Shown piece after piece: positions 15,597 to 23,921 of a DNA stretch of 64,000 bases; the first letter of the stretch is position 1, and the number at the start of each line of letters is the position of its first letter. The notes under the pieces are model-generated. The model was not told the DNA's origin, searched no databases, and worked only from the letters and a program-made list of their open reading frames with translations. The stretch is from Anaerolineae bacterium (GTDB lineage Bacteria; Chloroflexota; Anaerolineae; Aggregatilineales; Phototrophicaceae): NCBI GenBank assembly GCA_022841825.1, contig JALHQT010000003.1, positions 496,001 to 560,000 of the forward strand, given 5' to 3'. The translations under genes were made by a program, and so were the position numbers.

Positions 15597-17123
15597 ATGA
15601 GTGACCTCCAGGAAAAAGTCCAGGTAGTTCAGAGTTGGCTTGATGAGCTTCGACAGGACCGTCCTGCAAATCCACCCAGAGTAAACGTGAACGAAACAGT
15701 GCTGACTCAGGTATTGGAAGTGATTCAGCAGAGCGCTGCTGGTTCTGGCGGACCCGATGTGTCCCAGAACTATGCTGACCTGGAGCGGCAAGTTCAGAAG
15801 CAGACAGTGGCGCTCACCCGCGCAACCAACGCTTTGAAGCGCCAGATTACCCAGCGCGAGACAGCAGCACAAAAGCTGCGAAAAGCGTATAACGACCTGG
15901 AGGTGCATCTTCAGGATCACATCGCGTATCAGTCAAAGCTGAACCAGCGATTACAGGAACAGATCGAGGAAGAAAAGCGCACCCAGGTGGGCAAGCAGGA
16001 GGAGAAGGCGCTAAGCGAAGCTTTGCGAGACACACTTGCAACCATGAGCAGCACCGTCGATCTGGACAAAATCCTCGATCACATCCTCGACACCGTCAAA
16101 AGAGTCACGCCTTACGATGGAGCCAACATCCTGTTTGTCGAGTCAGATCTTGTTCATGTGGTGCGTCAGCGCGGCTACCAGGCGAGGGGGCTGGACAAAG
16201 ACTGGCTAAACCAGCGCATTCCAATCACCAAGTTGGCAGTTCTGCAGCAGTTGATGGATGTCGGCAAATCGATGGCGATCCCAGACACCACGACTTCACC
16301 CCTGTGGATAGGTTTCCCGAACTTAGCCTGGGTCAATTCCAATGTCATCGCTCCCATTCGCTCCAACGGCAAAATCCTGGGCTTCCTCTCACTCGACAGC
16401 GCGACACCCGGCTACTTTACCGAGGTTCATGCTGAACGATTACAAACCTTTGCTGATCAGGCAGCGATTGCCATTCAAAATGCTCGCCTGCTGGAACGCG
16501 CTAAACGAGCGGCGATCCTGGCGGAGCGCAATCGATTGGCAAACGAACTGCACGATACCATTTCCCAAACCCTTTGGTCGATGAGTCTTCTGACGGAACG
16601 TATCTCTGCTATATGGGAAATTGATCAGGAAGAGGGGCGGCGCAGCCTTCTGACATTACACCTGTTGGCGCAAAACGCGCTGGGTGAAATGCGCTCTTTG
16701 CTTCTGGAATTGAGTCCGTCAGCCCTGACCAAGGGAAAATTGGGGGATCTCATCCGCCAAGCGGCTGAGGTGATCAGCAATCGCACCGCGTTGAGCATTT
16801 CAGTCACGGTCGAAAACCAAGAGCCGATTCCGCCGGATGTCCACTTTGCTCTCTACCGAGTCGTTCAGGAAGCACTCAATAATGTTGTTCTGCACGCCCA
16901 GGCAAACAAAGTTGAAGTCTACTTCAACAGTGATGGCAGGCGGGTTGAACTGTCTGTTCATGACAATGGTGTGGGTTTCGATCCATCTGAAATCGGCATT
17001 GGTCACCTGGGCTTAAGCATCATGAACGATCGCATCAAGAGTATTGGCGGAACGCTCGAAACCAGCAGTCACAAAGGAGAAGGGTCCCGTATTCGGGTCG
17101 TTTGGATCGCGCCCACTGCTTGA
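15597..17123 (+). CDS. Soluble GAF-domain histidine kinase, NarL/DesK-type (HisKA_3)
   Basis: A 508-residue cytoplasmic kinase; GTGGAG seven bases before ATG 15597 decides the start over the GTG at 15591. Residues 1-50 are unassigned, about 58-145 form a coiled coil, and a GAF domain spans about 147-300. The H-box ANELHDTISQTL has its His at 319, and the N-box is near 425 (EALNNVVLHAQANKVEV). No transmembrane helix or PAS domain is present, so the signal reaches it through the GAF ligand or a partner protein. The regulator gene follows 50 bases downstream. It is divergent from the heliorhodopsin gene, which makes a light-linked input an attractive but unproven idea. Confidence 0.93.
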   Translation: MSDLQEKVQVVQSWLDELRQDRPANPPRVNVNETVLTQVLEVIQQSAAGSGGPDVSQNYADLERQVQKQTVALTRATNALKRQITQRETAAQKLRKAYNDLEVHLQDHIAYQSKLNQRLQEQIEEEKRTQVGKQEEKALSEALRDTLATMSSTVDLDKILDHILDTVKRVTPYDGANILFVESDLVHVVRQRGYQARGLDKDWLNQRIPITKLAVLQQLMDVGKSMAIPDTTTSPLWIGFPNLAWVNSNVIAPIRSNGKILGFLSLDSATPGYFTEVHAERLQTFADQAAIAIQNARLLERAKRAAILAERNRLANELHDTISQTLWSMSLLTERISAIWEIDQEEGRRSLLTLHLLAQNALGEMRSLLLELSPSALTKGKLGDLIRQAAEVISNRTALSISVTVENQEPIPPDVHFALYRVVQEALNNVVLHAQANKVEVYFNSDGRRVELSVHDNGVGFDPSEIGIGHLGLSIMNDRIKSIGGTLETSSHKGEGSRIRVVWIAPTA

Positions 17124-17173
17124 CGCATGATACAATGGAGATGGGCTGCTGATACAATCGGGGCGTGCTAAAA

Positions 17174-17839
17174 ATGGAATCTCCAGTGTCAACTCCGATT
17201 CGGATTGGTGTCGTTGACGATCACGCCATGCTGCGTAAGGGATTGGCTGTCTTCTTGATGAGCTATCCGGATCTCAAGCTGGTTGGCGAAGCATCCAATG
17301 GCAAGGAGGGCTTGACTCTCTGTGCCGAGCAACACCCCGACATCATCCTGATGGACCTGATGATGCCGATCATGGACGGCATCGCCGCGACCCGCCATAT
17401 CCGCCAGGACTTTCCAAATATTCAAGTGATTGCACTCACCAGCTTTGGTGAAGAACGGCTGATTAAGGATGTACTGGAAGCTGGCGCAATCAGCTACCTG
17501 TTCAAAAAAGCGTCCGCAGACGATCTTGCCAATGCTATCCGTGCCGCGCATAACGGTATTTCGACGTTTGCGCCGGAAGTCACCGATATTCTCATCCAGT
17601 CGATTGGCAGACCTCATTCGGTGTTTGAGGAATTGACCCCACGCGAACGTGAAGTGCTTCGTCTTCTGGTCAAGGGGATGTCTAACAACGAGATTTCGAG
17701 CGCCCTAACCATCAGTGGCGCGACCACAAAGAACCATGTCAGCAATATATTGTCCAAGTTAGGGGTGACGACACGGGTTGAAGCGATTGTTTTGGTGATG
17801 ACACAGAGCCTGAGTCTCGGCGATTTCTATATTTCCTAA
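17174..17839 (+). CDS. NarL-family response regulator
   Basis: A 221-residue regulator from ATG 17174; an in-frame GTG at 17165 would add three residues. The receiver has D15/D16, phosphoacceptor D61 (ILMDLMMP), T89 in ALTSFG and K111/K112. The LuxR-type helix-turn-helix (about 155-215) reads LTPREREVLRLLVKGMSNNE. The preceding GAF kinase is the obvious cognate. The following run of stress genes on the same strand (18155-22608) is a reasonable regulon candidate, by position only. Confidence 0.93.
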   Translation: MESPVSTPIRIGVVDDHAMLRKGLAVFLMSYPDLKLVGEASNGKEGLTLCAEQHPDIILMDLMMPIMDGIAATRHIRQDFPNIQVIALTSFGEERLIKDVLEAGAISYLFKKASADDLANAIRAAHNGISTFAPEVTDILIQSIGRPHSVFEELTPREREVLRLLVKGMSNNEISSALTISGATTKNHVSNILSKLGVTTRVEAIVLVMTQSLSLGDFYIS

Positions 17840-18154
17840 CGTATCAGCTTCAGTGATTGTGAAGACTGGCTTGATCCTCCGGATACCCTACTGATAAATC
17901 CTCCCTGCGTCGGATGCTCGCAAGAGCCAAGAAGACTAGACTGAGTATAAGCTCCCTTAGCATTCGAATATCATTCGTCTCGCGTCTTTGGGAGATTTGC
18001 CCCTTCGGCGACCCACAGCTCACTAACCACAATGCTCGCGCATCAGCCGCCCTGTTCTGATGCATGACACAACCAGAATTACCCGCTCAATCCTCGCCAC
18101 CTTGTGTGGATGCCGACCACTTTCGCCCTGATTTAACAGAAAGCAAATCGCTCT
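17840..18154. other. Intergenic region of 315 bases
   Basis: No gene is seen on either strand. CTAGACTGAGTATAAG at about 17936-17951 contains TAGACT, the same hexamer found in front of other genes here, but it lies more than 200 bases from the next ATG. Nothing else was recognised. Confidence 0.4.
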
Positions 18155-18991
18155 ATGAACACGACCATTGTCGCTATTTACGATGACATTGTTGTCGCAC
18201 GTCAGGTTGTTGAAGATCTTGTGCAAGCCGACTTTGCACGCGATTCAATCAGCCTTGTCACCAACGATGCGCAGAATCAATACAGTCACTATCTGGACAA
18301 AAGCTACACTCCGAAGACGGATGCGGTTACTTCTGGCGAAGGCGCGGGGTTTGGGGCAGTCGTCGGTGTACTGACAGGCATTCTTGTCGGCGCGGCGGCA
18401 TTGACCATCCCCGGCATTGGCTTGGCAATCGCAGCGGGTCCGATTGTTGGCGCGGTCACTGGCGTCCTGGCTGGAGCCGTGACGGGCGGCATTGTCGGCG
18501 CGCTGGTCAAAAGCGGCGTCCCCGAAGACGATGCCCCTTACTATGCCGAAGGGATACGCCGCGGCGGGACGCTGGTCAGCATCGAGACTCCCGATACCCT
18601 GCGTGCGCAAGATATTCTCAGTCGGCACGGTTCCATCAACATCCACGAACGCAGCAGTTTGTGGCGGCAAGCGGGATGGTCAGGGTTCGGTGACGAACAA
18701 GACGATACAAAAGATAAAGCGGCTTCCGACATGCTCGGTACGGGCATTCATGGTGGGGCGCACAGCCCAATAAAGGATCGCACCCATGAGGAAGATACAG
18801 CGACAGACCCGCCGATCAAGTCATTGACTGAAGATGTGCCTGAAGATGTGCCTGTTGATGACGAGGATACGGTCAAGACAGTTCCAGTGATTGTCTCAAG
18901 CCCCATGAGTGCAATCGTGCTGCCCGCTGGAACCCTTCTTCCGACGGTCGAAGTACCGGCTCGTCTTGATGACGCGGGCACCGCTCACTGA
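18155..18991 (+). CDS. General-stress-type glycine-zipper protein
   Basis: A 278-residue product. Residues 1-60 resemble the small alpha/beta domain of the Bacillus general stress protein 17M type (TTIVAIYDDIVVARQVVEDL). A long Gly/Ala/Val segment (about 68-118) has the spacing of a glycine-zipper membrane hairpin, and residues 125-160 return to an alpha/beta pattern (YYAEGIRRGGTLVSIETPD). The last 100 residues are acidic and probably disordered. Proteins of this type appear in desiccation and osmotic stress sets in cyanobacteria and Chloroflexota. It heads the run of small stress genes. The ribosome-binding site is weak. Confidence 0.75.
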   Translation: MNTTIVAIYDDIVVARQVVEDLVQADFARDSISLVTNDAQNQYSHYLDKSYTPKTDAVTSGEGAGFGAVVGVLTGILVGAAALTIPGIGLAIAAGPIVGAVTGVLAGAVTGGIVGALVKSGVPEDDAPYYAEGIRRGGTLVSIETPDTLRAQDILSRHGSINIHERSSLWRQAGWSGFGDEQDDTKDKAASDMLGTGIHGGAHSPIKDRTHEEDTATDPPIKSLTEDVPEDVPVDDEDTVKTVPVIVSSPMSAIVLPAGTLLPTVEVPARLDDAGTAH

Positions 18992-19126
18992 TTCGCGTGC
19001 ATCCATGGACGAGAAGATCACCCCAATGGATGACAAAAGAACCCACTCGAAGATGGATGCCTGGATGAGGTACCCATCGTAGACTGAGTACAGAGGTAGT
19101 CCTGAACATAGTTGGAGCGAAGAATC

Positions 19127-19402
19127 ATGGATCAAATGGGATGGCTCGCCTGGTTAGTCGTCGGAGCGGTTGCCGGTTGGTTGGCAAGCATGGTGATGAA
19201 AACGAACGGACAGCAGGGGCTGCTCATGGACATCGTTGTCGGCATCGTCGGTGCCTTTATCGGTGGTTTTCTGTTCAACCAGTTCGGAGCAGCAGGTGTA
19301 ACGGGCTTCAATATCTGGAGCGTTATGGTGGCTTTCGTCGGTGCGATAGTCTTGCTGGCGCTGCTGCGCCTGTTGAGCGGACGCCGAACATTTTCTCGAT
19401 AA
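19127..19402 (+). CDS. GlsB/YeaQ/YmgE-family stress membrane protein
   Basis: A 91-residue protein with three hydrophobic segments (about 4-24, 33-55, 62-85). The family wording is clear: VVGAVAGWLASMVMK, GLLMDIVVGIVGAFIGGFLF. GGAG nine bases before ATG 19127 fixes the start. The family is linked to envelope and acid stress; its biochemical role is unknown. A paralogue lies at 41425-41688. A TAGACT hexamer sits 41 bases upstream (19080-19085). Confidence 0.93.
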   Translation: MDQMGWLAWLVVGAVAGWLASMVMKTNGQQGLLMDIVVGIVGAFIGGFLFNQFGAAGVTGFNIWSVMVAFVGAIVLLALLRLLSGRRTFSR

Positions 19403-19497
19403 GTCCGTGTAGAGTAATTTCCGATAGGGGCACCGGTGATTTATTGCCCGTGCCTCTCGACAAAACATGGTGATCAACGAAATGAGGGTACAGAGAA

Positions 19498-19782
19498 ATG
19501 AACAGTGATCGTATCTACTACAGCCACGACGCCGAAATGCATGCAATGCGCAACAGAGCAGTGCTGACGTTAGCATTTGTGACGTTTGGCCTGGGGATCG
19601 GAGCCGTATTAGCCGTCCTCTTTTCCCCTATCTCTGGCAAAAAAGCCCGCCACGAGTTCGCTGAGAGTGTCGGAGATGGACTGAATACGGGCCGCGAGTC
19701 AATTGAACCGCTTATCAAGCGGCTTGAAGAACAATTCAATGATCTGCGTAAAAGCGTTGATGACCGAATGAAACACGCCTAG
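19498..19782 (+). CDS. YtxH-like small membrane protein
   Basis: A 94-residue protein. The N-terminus reads RIYYSHDAEMHAMRNR, followed by one transmembrane helix (about 22-42, ending AVLFSPISGKKAR, the usual YtxH junction) and an amphipathic C-terminal helix that could be a coiled coil. YtxH proteins are general-stress proteins of unknown function. A paralogue with the same YYSxDAE opening is at 51709. Confidence 0.85.
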   Translation: MNSDRIYYSHDAEMHAMRNRAVLTLAFVTFGLGIGAVLAVLFSPISGKKARHEFAESVGDGLNTGRESIEPLIKRLEEQFNDLRKSVDDRMKHA

Positions 19783-19838
19783 CACATCGACGAAGTTTCT
19801 CGTCCTGGCTCATTTTGTCTAGAGTGGAATGGTGAAAC

Positions 19839-20507
19839 ATGATACGTTCGATTGTGATTGTCCCTGATACTGAGCCAGAGGCGGTCATTGAAGCCAACCC
19901 TGTATCCTCAGTCAATGGGGCAGCGGAAAATGTTTCAGCCGTTCCACTCACCCTACGTCGTAACCTCACCCAGGAAAACCTGCTGCTGGATCGCATCAGC
20001 AATCAGCTCAACGAACTGGAAGCGAAATTGCTGAGTGACAGTGACGATAAACACGCACAAAAGTCGGTCTATCGCATCAAACAGCATCTGATTGGGCTGC
20101 GACAGATGATCGCCCCGCAGCGGGAAGTGCTGTCGAATCTCATTGGCGAGCAGCGTGTCTCCAGCAGTAGTGATATTCGAGATTTGTTTCGTCACCTCTA
20201 CGAGCGTCTGCTGGGAATTTATGATGTGATTGACTCGCAGCGGGATCTAACCAATAACGTGCTGGAAATCATCGCTAATCAACAGTCACGCAAGATGGGT
20301 GAGGCTGTCAACCGCCTCACGATCATTTCGCTCGTGTTCTTGCCCTTCACCTTTTTCGTGGGTTTATTTGACTCGAATTTCTTCACTATCGGCGAAACTG
20401 TGACGCTGCCGATTAATGGTCTGGTGATTTCTATTCTAATTACGCTTCTTATGATCGTGTCTATTGTGGTTATGCGCCTGATTTTTCAGCGGCACGGCTG
20501 GGTTTGA
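19839..20507 (+). CDS. CorA-like protein, N-terminally short, degenerate selectivity motif
   Basis: A 222-residue product that matches only the C-terminal half of CorA magnesium channels: a long stalk helix (about 90-160), then NRLTIISLVFLPFTFFVGLF as pore helix 1 and a second helix (about 192-213). In true CorA the loop after helix 1 carries Gly-Met-Asn; here it reads DSN (178-180), with only the Asn kept. The cytoplasmic alpha/beta domain of about 150 residues is replaced by a short unrelated N-terminus. Transport activity is doubtful; a regulatory or divergent channel role is possible. The gene sits within the stress run. Confidence 0.8.
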   Translation: MIRSIVIVPDTEPEAVIEANPVSSVNGAAENVSAVPLTLRRNLTQENLLLDRISNQLNELEAKLLSDSDDKHAQKSVYRIKQHLIGLRQMIAPQREVLSNLIGEQRVSSSSDIRDLFRHLYERLLGIYDVIDSQRDLTNNVLEIIANQQSRKMGEAVNRLTIISLVFLPFTFFVGLFDSNFFTIGETVTLPINGLVISILITLLMIVSIVVMRLIFQRHGWV

Positions 20508-20608
20508 AGGTAGTTCTGACTATTTAGTCCTGGTTTAAGACACATTACTTGTTGCCCAGATGCAAAAATTCAGAGGTTCATAAGGACTAATAGACCAGGG
20601 AGTGAGCT

Positions 20609-21037
20609 GTGAAACAAGAAATGGGTTTGTGGATTGACCATAGGCAGGCTGTTATCGTGAACCTCGACCAAGAGGAAACAATAAAACGGATAACCTCCAA
20701 TATGGAAAAGCATGTTCGTTATTCCGGGGCATCAGAGGCGAGTGGTACAAACGAATCCCACAATGACACCACAGAGGACGGACGCGACAGACGGTTTTAT
20801 GACCAGCTTGACCGATACTACGATGAGGTCATCTCATCTCTTCGTGATGCAACCTCGATTCTGATACTGGGTCCTGGCGAGGCGAAGAGTGAGCTTCGCA
20901 AACGGCTGGACAGTCACGGACTCGGTGATCGTATCGTTGCTGTCAAAACCACTGACAAGATGACTGATGCACAGATTGCGGCAGAAGTGCGGCAGCACTT
21001 TCGAGACTCACAACGCAATTCGAATAGAACTTCCTGA
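20609..21037 (+). CDS. Small protein with a WIDHRQA opening, possibly eRF1-domain-like
   Basis: A 142-residue cytoplasmic protein starting at GTG 20609 behind AGGGAGTGAG. It opens MGLWIDHRQAVIV, has an acidic middle, and a C-terminal part reading ILILGPGEAKSELRKRL and then VAVKTTDKMTD. That second half recalls the end of eRF1-type domains (GPGEAK then a beta-strand), a fold found in bacterial stress-linked homologues. The assignment is tentative. Context is the stress gene run. Confidence 0.7.
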   Translation: MKQEMGLWIDHRQAVIVNLDQEETIKRITSNMEKHVRYSGASEASGTNESHNDTTEDGRDRRFYDQLDRYYDEVISSLRDATSILILGPGEAKSELRKRLDSHGLGDRIVAVKTTDKMTDAQIAAEVRQHFRDSQRNSNRTS

Positions 21038-21072
21038 TATCAGGAAGTAGCTAAAGAAACGTGAGGCCCCGT

Positions 21073-21345
21073 ATGAACACCAAAAGGCAAATCTCCCTTG
21101 AGGAAGCACGCTCGGTTGGAACAAAGCTTGGGATCGACTGGACGAAAATTGATCTGGAGCAGTTTCGGCGCGGGCTTGATGTCGAACTCGAACATGGCGC
21201 GTGTGACCCAGAGACCAACGTCACGAACGATGATCCCGTATTGACGGGGAAAATCGCCTGGGCACATCTGAAAGAGATCTGCGACTACTACACGCGGTTG
21301 GATCGACTCGAAGCCGAGTCAAAGGTTGAGGGCTTGAACAATTGA
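21073..21345 (+). CDS. DUF5661 family protein
   Basis: A 90-residue soluble protein. The wording LEQFRRGLDVELEHGACDPE, TNVTNDD and KIAWAHLKEICDYYTRLD matches the DUF5661 family as I remember it. I use ATG 21073 rather than the upstream GTG at 21061. Function unknown; the family often sits in small-protein stress clusters like this one. Confidence 0.8.
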   Translation: MNTKRQISLEEARSVGTKLGIDWTKIDLEQFRRGLDVELEHGACDPETNVTNDDPVLTGKIAWAHLKEICDYYTRLDRLEAESKVEGLNN

Positions 21346-21407
21346 CGCACTGTCATTCAAGCCCACTTCCAACTCTATATCCGCATCCATGAGGAGGCAG
21401 GAAAGAA

Positions 21408-21833
21408 ATGACAGAGAATGAGCTACGTAGTCAAGAGTTGAACCGGCACGAAGAAAGAGTCGACCGGAATATTGAACATCATCAAGCTGTGAATCTGGGC
21501 GAAAAGCAACGGGGCATCGCGGCGGCCAATCAGAATTCTTCTGTCGCACGAATCATCAATATCGTCTACTTCCTGTTTGGGGCAGTGGAACTGCTGCTCG
21601 TCGTTCGCGTAGTTCTGGTTCTAGCCGGCGTGAATGCAGCAAATGCTTTCGCAGGGTTCGTTTACGGATTGTCAGCACCGTTTGTGGCGTTGTTTGCGAG
21701 CCTGATGCAAAACCCCACACTGGGAGGCACCTCGGTGCTGGAAATCACTACACTCATCGCCATGCTGGTGTGGGCGATCGTGGCATGGCTGGTGGCGCGG
21801 CTGATTTGGCTGGTACTGAGTCGTCCACGGTAG
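21408..21833 (+). CDS. YggT-family membrane protein
   Basis: A 141-residue protein with GGAGG upstream of the ATG. A charged N-terminal stretch of about 50 residues is followed by two or three helices (about 47-75, 80-100, 115-137) with YggT wording (INIVYFLFGAVELLLVVRVV). YggT proteins are small integral membrane proteins linked to osmotic tolerance and division. It lies in the stress run, 60-odd bases after the DUF5661 gene. Confidence 0.85.
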   Translation: MTENELRSQELNRHEERVDRNIEHHQAVNLGEKQRGIAAANQNSSVARIINIVYFLFGAVELLLVVRVVLVLAGVNAANAFAGFVYGLSAPFVALFASLMQNPTLGGTSVLEITTLIAMLVWAIVAWLVARLIWLVLSRPR

Positions 21834-21918
21834 AAATTGATCGCGTGGCGACTATCGACTCCGCCAATGATGATGTCTGCATTGAAACGTTCGTTAATCA
21901 GTGAAAAGGGAAATGACG

Positions 21919-22134
21919 ATGGCAACAACTGGAAACTGGGACAAGGTGAGCGGCAAATGGAAGCAGATCACGGGTGAAGTCAAGAAACAGTGGGGCACCC
22001 TGACGGACGATGAACTCATGGAGATCAATGGCGACCGCGAAATACTGGCGGGCAAACTCCAGGAGAAATATGGCATCGCCAAAGAACAAGCCAACAGGCA
22101 AATTGACAAGTGGGCGGACAAACTGAAGCTTTAG
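21919..22134 (+). CDS. CsbD-family stress protein
   Basis: A 71-residue hydrophilic protein. AAAAGGG sits about eight bases before ATG 21919; GTG 21901 and ATG 21913 are alternatives. It has CsbD wording: WDKVSGKWKQITGEVKKQWG, LTDDEL, INGDREILAGKLQEKYG. CsbD proteins are sigma-B-type stress proteins of unknown action. A paralogue is encoded at 41756-41968. Confidence 0.93.
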   Translation: MATTGNWDKVSGKWKQITGEVKKQWGTLTDDELMEINGDREILAGKLQEKYGIAKEQANRQIDKWADKLKL

Positions 22135-22164
22135 CAGCTTCAACCAACGAAGCAGGACAAAACC

Positions 22165-22608
22165 ATGAATTGCCAGGAAATGATGTCTCAACACCCTGAG
22201 TGCTGTGTTGCGAGTGATAAAGTCTATACAGTTGCGCAGCGGATGCAAAGCGAGAATATCGGCGCGCTGCCCGTGGTGGACAACTATGTCACCAAGAAAC
22301 TGGTAGGAATCATCACTGATCGTGATTTAGCCATTAAGGTGGTCGGTGCCAGTCGCGATGCAACCAGCACCCGGATTGCGGACGTGATGACACCGGATCC
22401 CGTAAGCTGCCACCCTGAAGACGATCTTGATGCGACACTGCGCACTATGGCAAGTTACCAAATCAGACGAATCCCTGTCGTTGACGAGTTTGGGCAAGTC
22501 GTTGGAATCATTGCCCAGGCGGACATCGCGATACATCTGGACGACCACGAAAAGGTACGGCAGATGGTGAACGAGGTTTCGCAACCCAGCTTGATTCCAA
22601 GCCCTTAG
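22165..22608 (+). CDS. Tandem CBS-domain protein
   Basis: A 147-residue protein made of two CBS motifs. The first ends GIITDRDLAIKVV, the second GIIAQADIAIHL; between them is VMTPDPVSCHPEDDL. Such stand-alone CBS pairs bind adenosine nucleotides and sense energy state. It closes the stress run and is followed by a strong hairpin at 22640-22681. Confidence 0.93.
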   Translation: MNCQEMMSQHPECCVASDKVYTVAQRMQSENIGALPVVDNYVTKKLVGIITDRDLAIKVVGASRDATSTRIADVMTPDPVSCHPEDDLDATLRTMASYQIRRIPVVDEFGQVVGIIAQADIAIHLDDHEKVRQMVNEVSQPSLIPSP

Positions 22609-22639
22609 CGCCCATCTGAGGTTGTAAGCAGGATCTTCA

Positions 22640-22681
22640 CTTCGTACGCCGATCACTGACGATCGCGATCGGCGTACGAAG
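22640..22681. terminator. 15-base stem hairpin after the stress run
   Basis: Perfect arms CTTCGTACGCCGATC (22640-22654) and GATCGGCGTACGAAG (22667-22681) enclose 12 bases. There is no T tract, so it may be a transcript-end stabiliser or a dispersed palindrome rather than an intrinsic terminator. Confidence 0.55.
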
Positions 22682-22724
22682 CCGTAAGCCTGGAAATCAT
22701 GACGAATATACGCAGGAGAATGCA

Positions 22725-23006
22725 ATGTCTATGGATAACAAGCAGTTTGGCGCTTCGTTTGTTCGTACATCTACTTCCACACCACAACTGGGGCAGGTCA
22801 TCACGCATGTTGGCGAAACCCTCCCCGATGGCTGGCTACCCTGCGATCACCGAATGCTGCGACGAGCCATGTACCCGGAACTATTCGATGTCATCGGCAC
22901 CAAATATGGTGATGGTGATGGAAGCAACACGGCTTTTAATCTACCCCCTAGCTCGTCGCCGGACTCAAATGTCCGTTCGATTATGTTCGTGGGCAAACCA
23001 AGGTAG
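22725..23006 (+). CDS. Stand-alone phage tail-collar domain protein
   Basis: A 93-residue protein with AGGAGA upstream of the ATG. The wording GETLPDGWLPCDHRMLRRAM, YPELFDVIGTKYGDGDGSN and FNLPP is that of the tail-collar domain found at the tip of phage fibres and in the microcystin-dependent-protein group. No other phage gene is near. The body is only one domain long and lacks a signal peptide, so it may be a domesticated relic or part of a contractile apparatus encoded elsewhere. Confidence 0.85.
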   Translation: MSMDNKQFGASFVRTSTSTPQLGQVITHVGETLPDGWLPCDHRMLRRAMYPELFDVIGTKYGDGDGSNTAFNLPPSSSPDSNVRSIMFVGKPR

Positions 23007-23057
23007 ATAGTGCGCTGGACAGCTCCTGCCCTCCCTGTCTAGCGACGCTGCGAGACC

Positions 23058-23921
23058 CTATGGTACGACACCCGTCAGATTCGCCAGTTCTGCGCTGACG
23101 TCCCACAGCTTCTTGGCGACTGCCATATCGTTCGCCTGGGGGGCTGCCGGGACAATTTTTGAGTCGTAGAAGTATTTTCCGCTGATGCCGTCCACGTCAG
23201 GTGAGGAGGCAAGAAAGATCGGTGTTTCCGCGCCTCTTTCCGGAGACCGTGCGATCAGAGGGACGATGACCCGCATGATCTTCATGAAGAAGCCAGAGTT
23301 GTTGCTCCCGAATCCGGTATTGACAAAGCCCGGATGCAGAGCATTGACGGTGACGCCGGTTCCTGTCAGGCGCTTTGCCAATTCCGTCGTAAACAGAATA
23401 TTCGCCAGCTTCGAATGTCCATACGCGCCAATCCCGTAATTCCGCTCGCCCTGAAGGTTGTCGAACTCGATTTTGCCGCCCGTATGTCCATTGGATGACA
23501 CATTGATGATCCGCGCGGGGGCGCTGGCTTTCATCGTGTCGAGGAGCAAATGGGTGAGCAGGAAGTACGCCAGATGATTGAGAGCGAACGTCAATTCGAT
23601 ACCATCCACACTGAGCTGGCGCTCCAGGAATACGCCGCCCGCGTTGTTGAGCAGGACATGCAGGTGTGAGTATCTGCGCTTGAATTCATCTGCCAGGCGT
23701 CGAATGTCCTGCTGGGATGACAAATCCGCGAGCAGGGACTCGACGGTTTTGCTGCTGCTCGCGGCGCGAATTTCTTCAACCACCTGCGCGGTTTTCTGAG
23801 CATTTCGCCCTACGATGACGACCGTTGCGCCCATACAGGCGAGTCCCAGTGCGGTGCTTTTGCCAATCCCGTTCGTGCCGCCCGTAATCAGTCAAATCTT
23901 TCCCTGCATCGTCATCGCCAT
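23058..23921 (-). pseudogene. Short-chain dehydrogenase interrupted by in-frame TGA
   Basis: The natural start is ATG 23921 (MAMTMQGKI), with AAAGGA upstream. Codon 10 is TGA (23894-23892), and the same frame then continues LITGGTNGIGKSTAL, the NAD(P)-binding motif, to the end at 23058. Intact relatives would have 287 residues. NNAG and the catalytic YGHSK are present in the remainder, so only this stop breaks the gene. Restarting at ATG 23834 would lose the cofactor site. Either a recent nonsense mutation, a sequencing error, or stop-codon readthrough is required. Confidence 0.8.

Noticed and set aside
23892-23894. Selenocysteine at the in-frame TGA of the dehydrogenase
   Set aside because: No selenocysteine insertion hairpin was recognised after the codon, and this position is not catalytic in the family.
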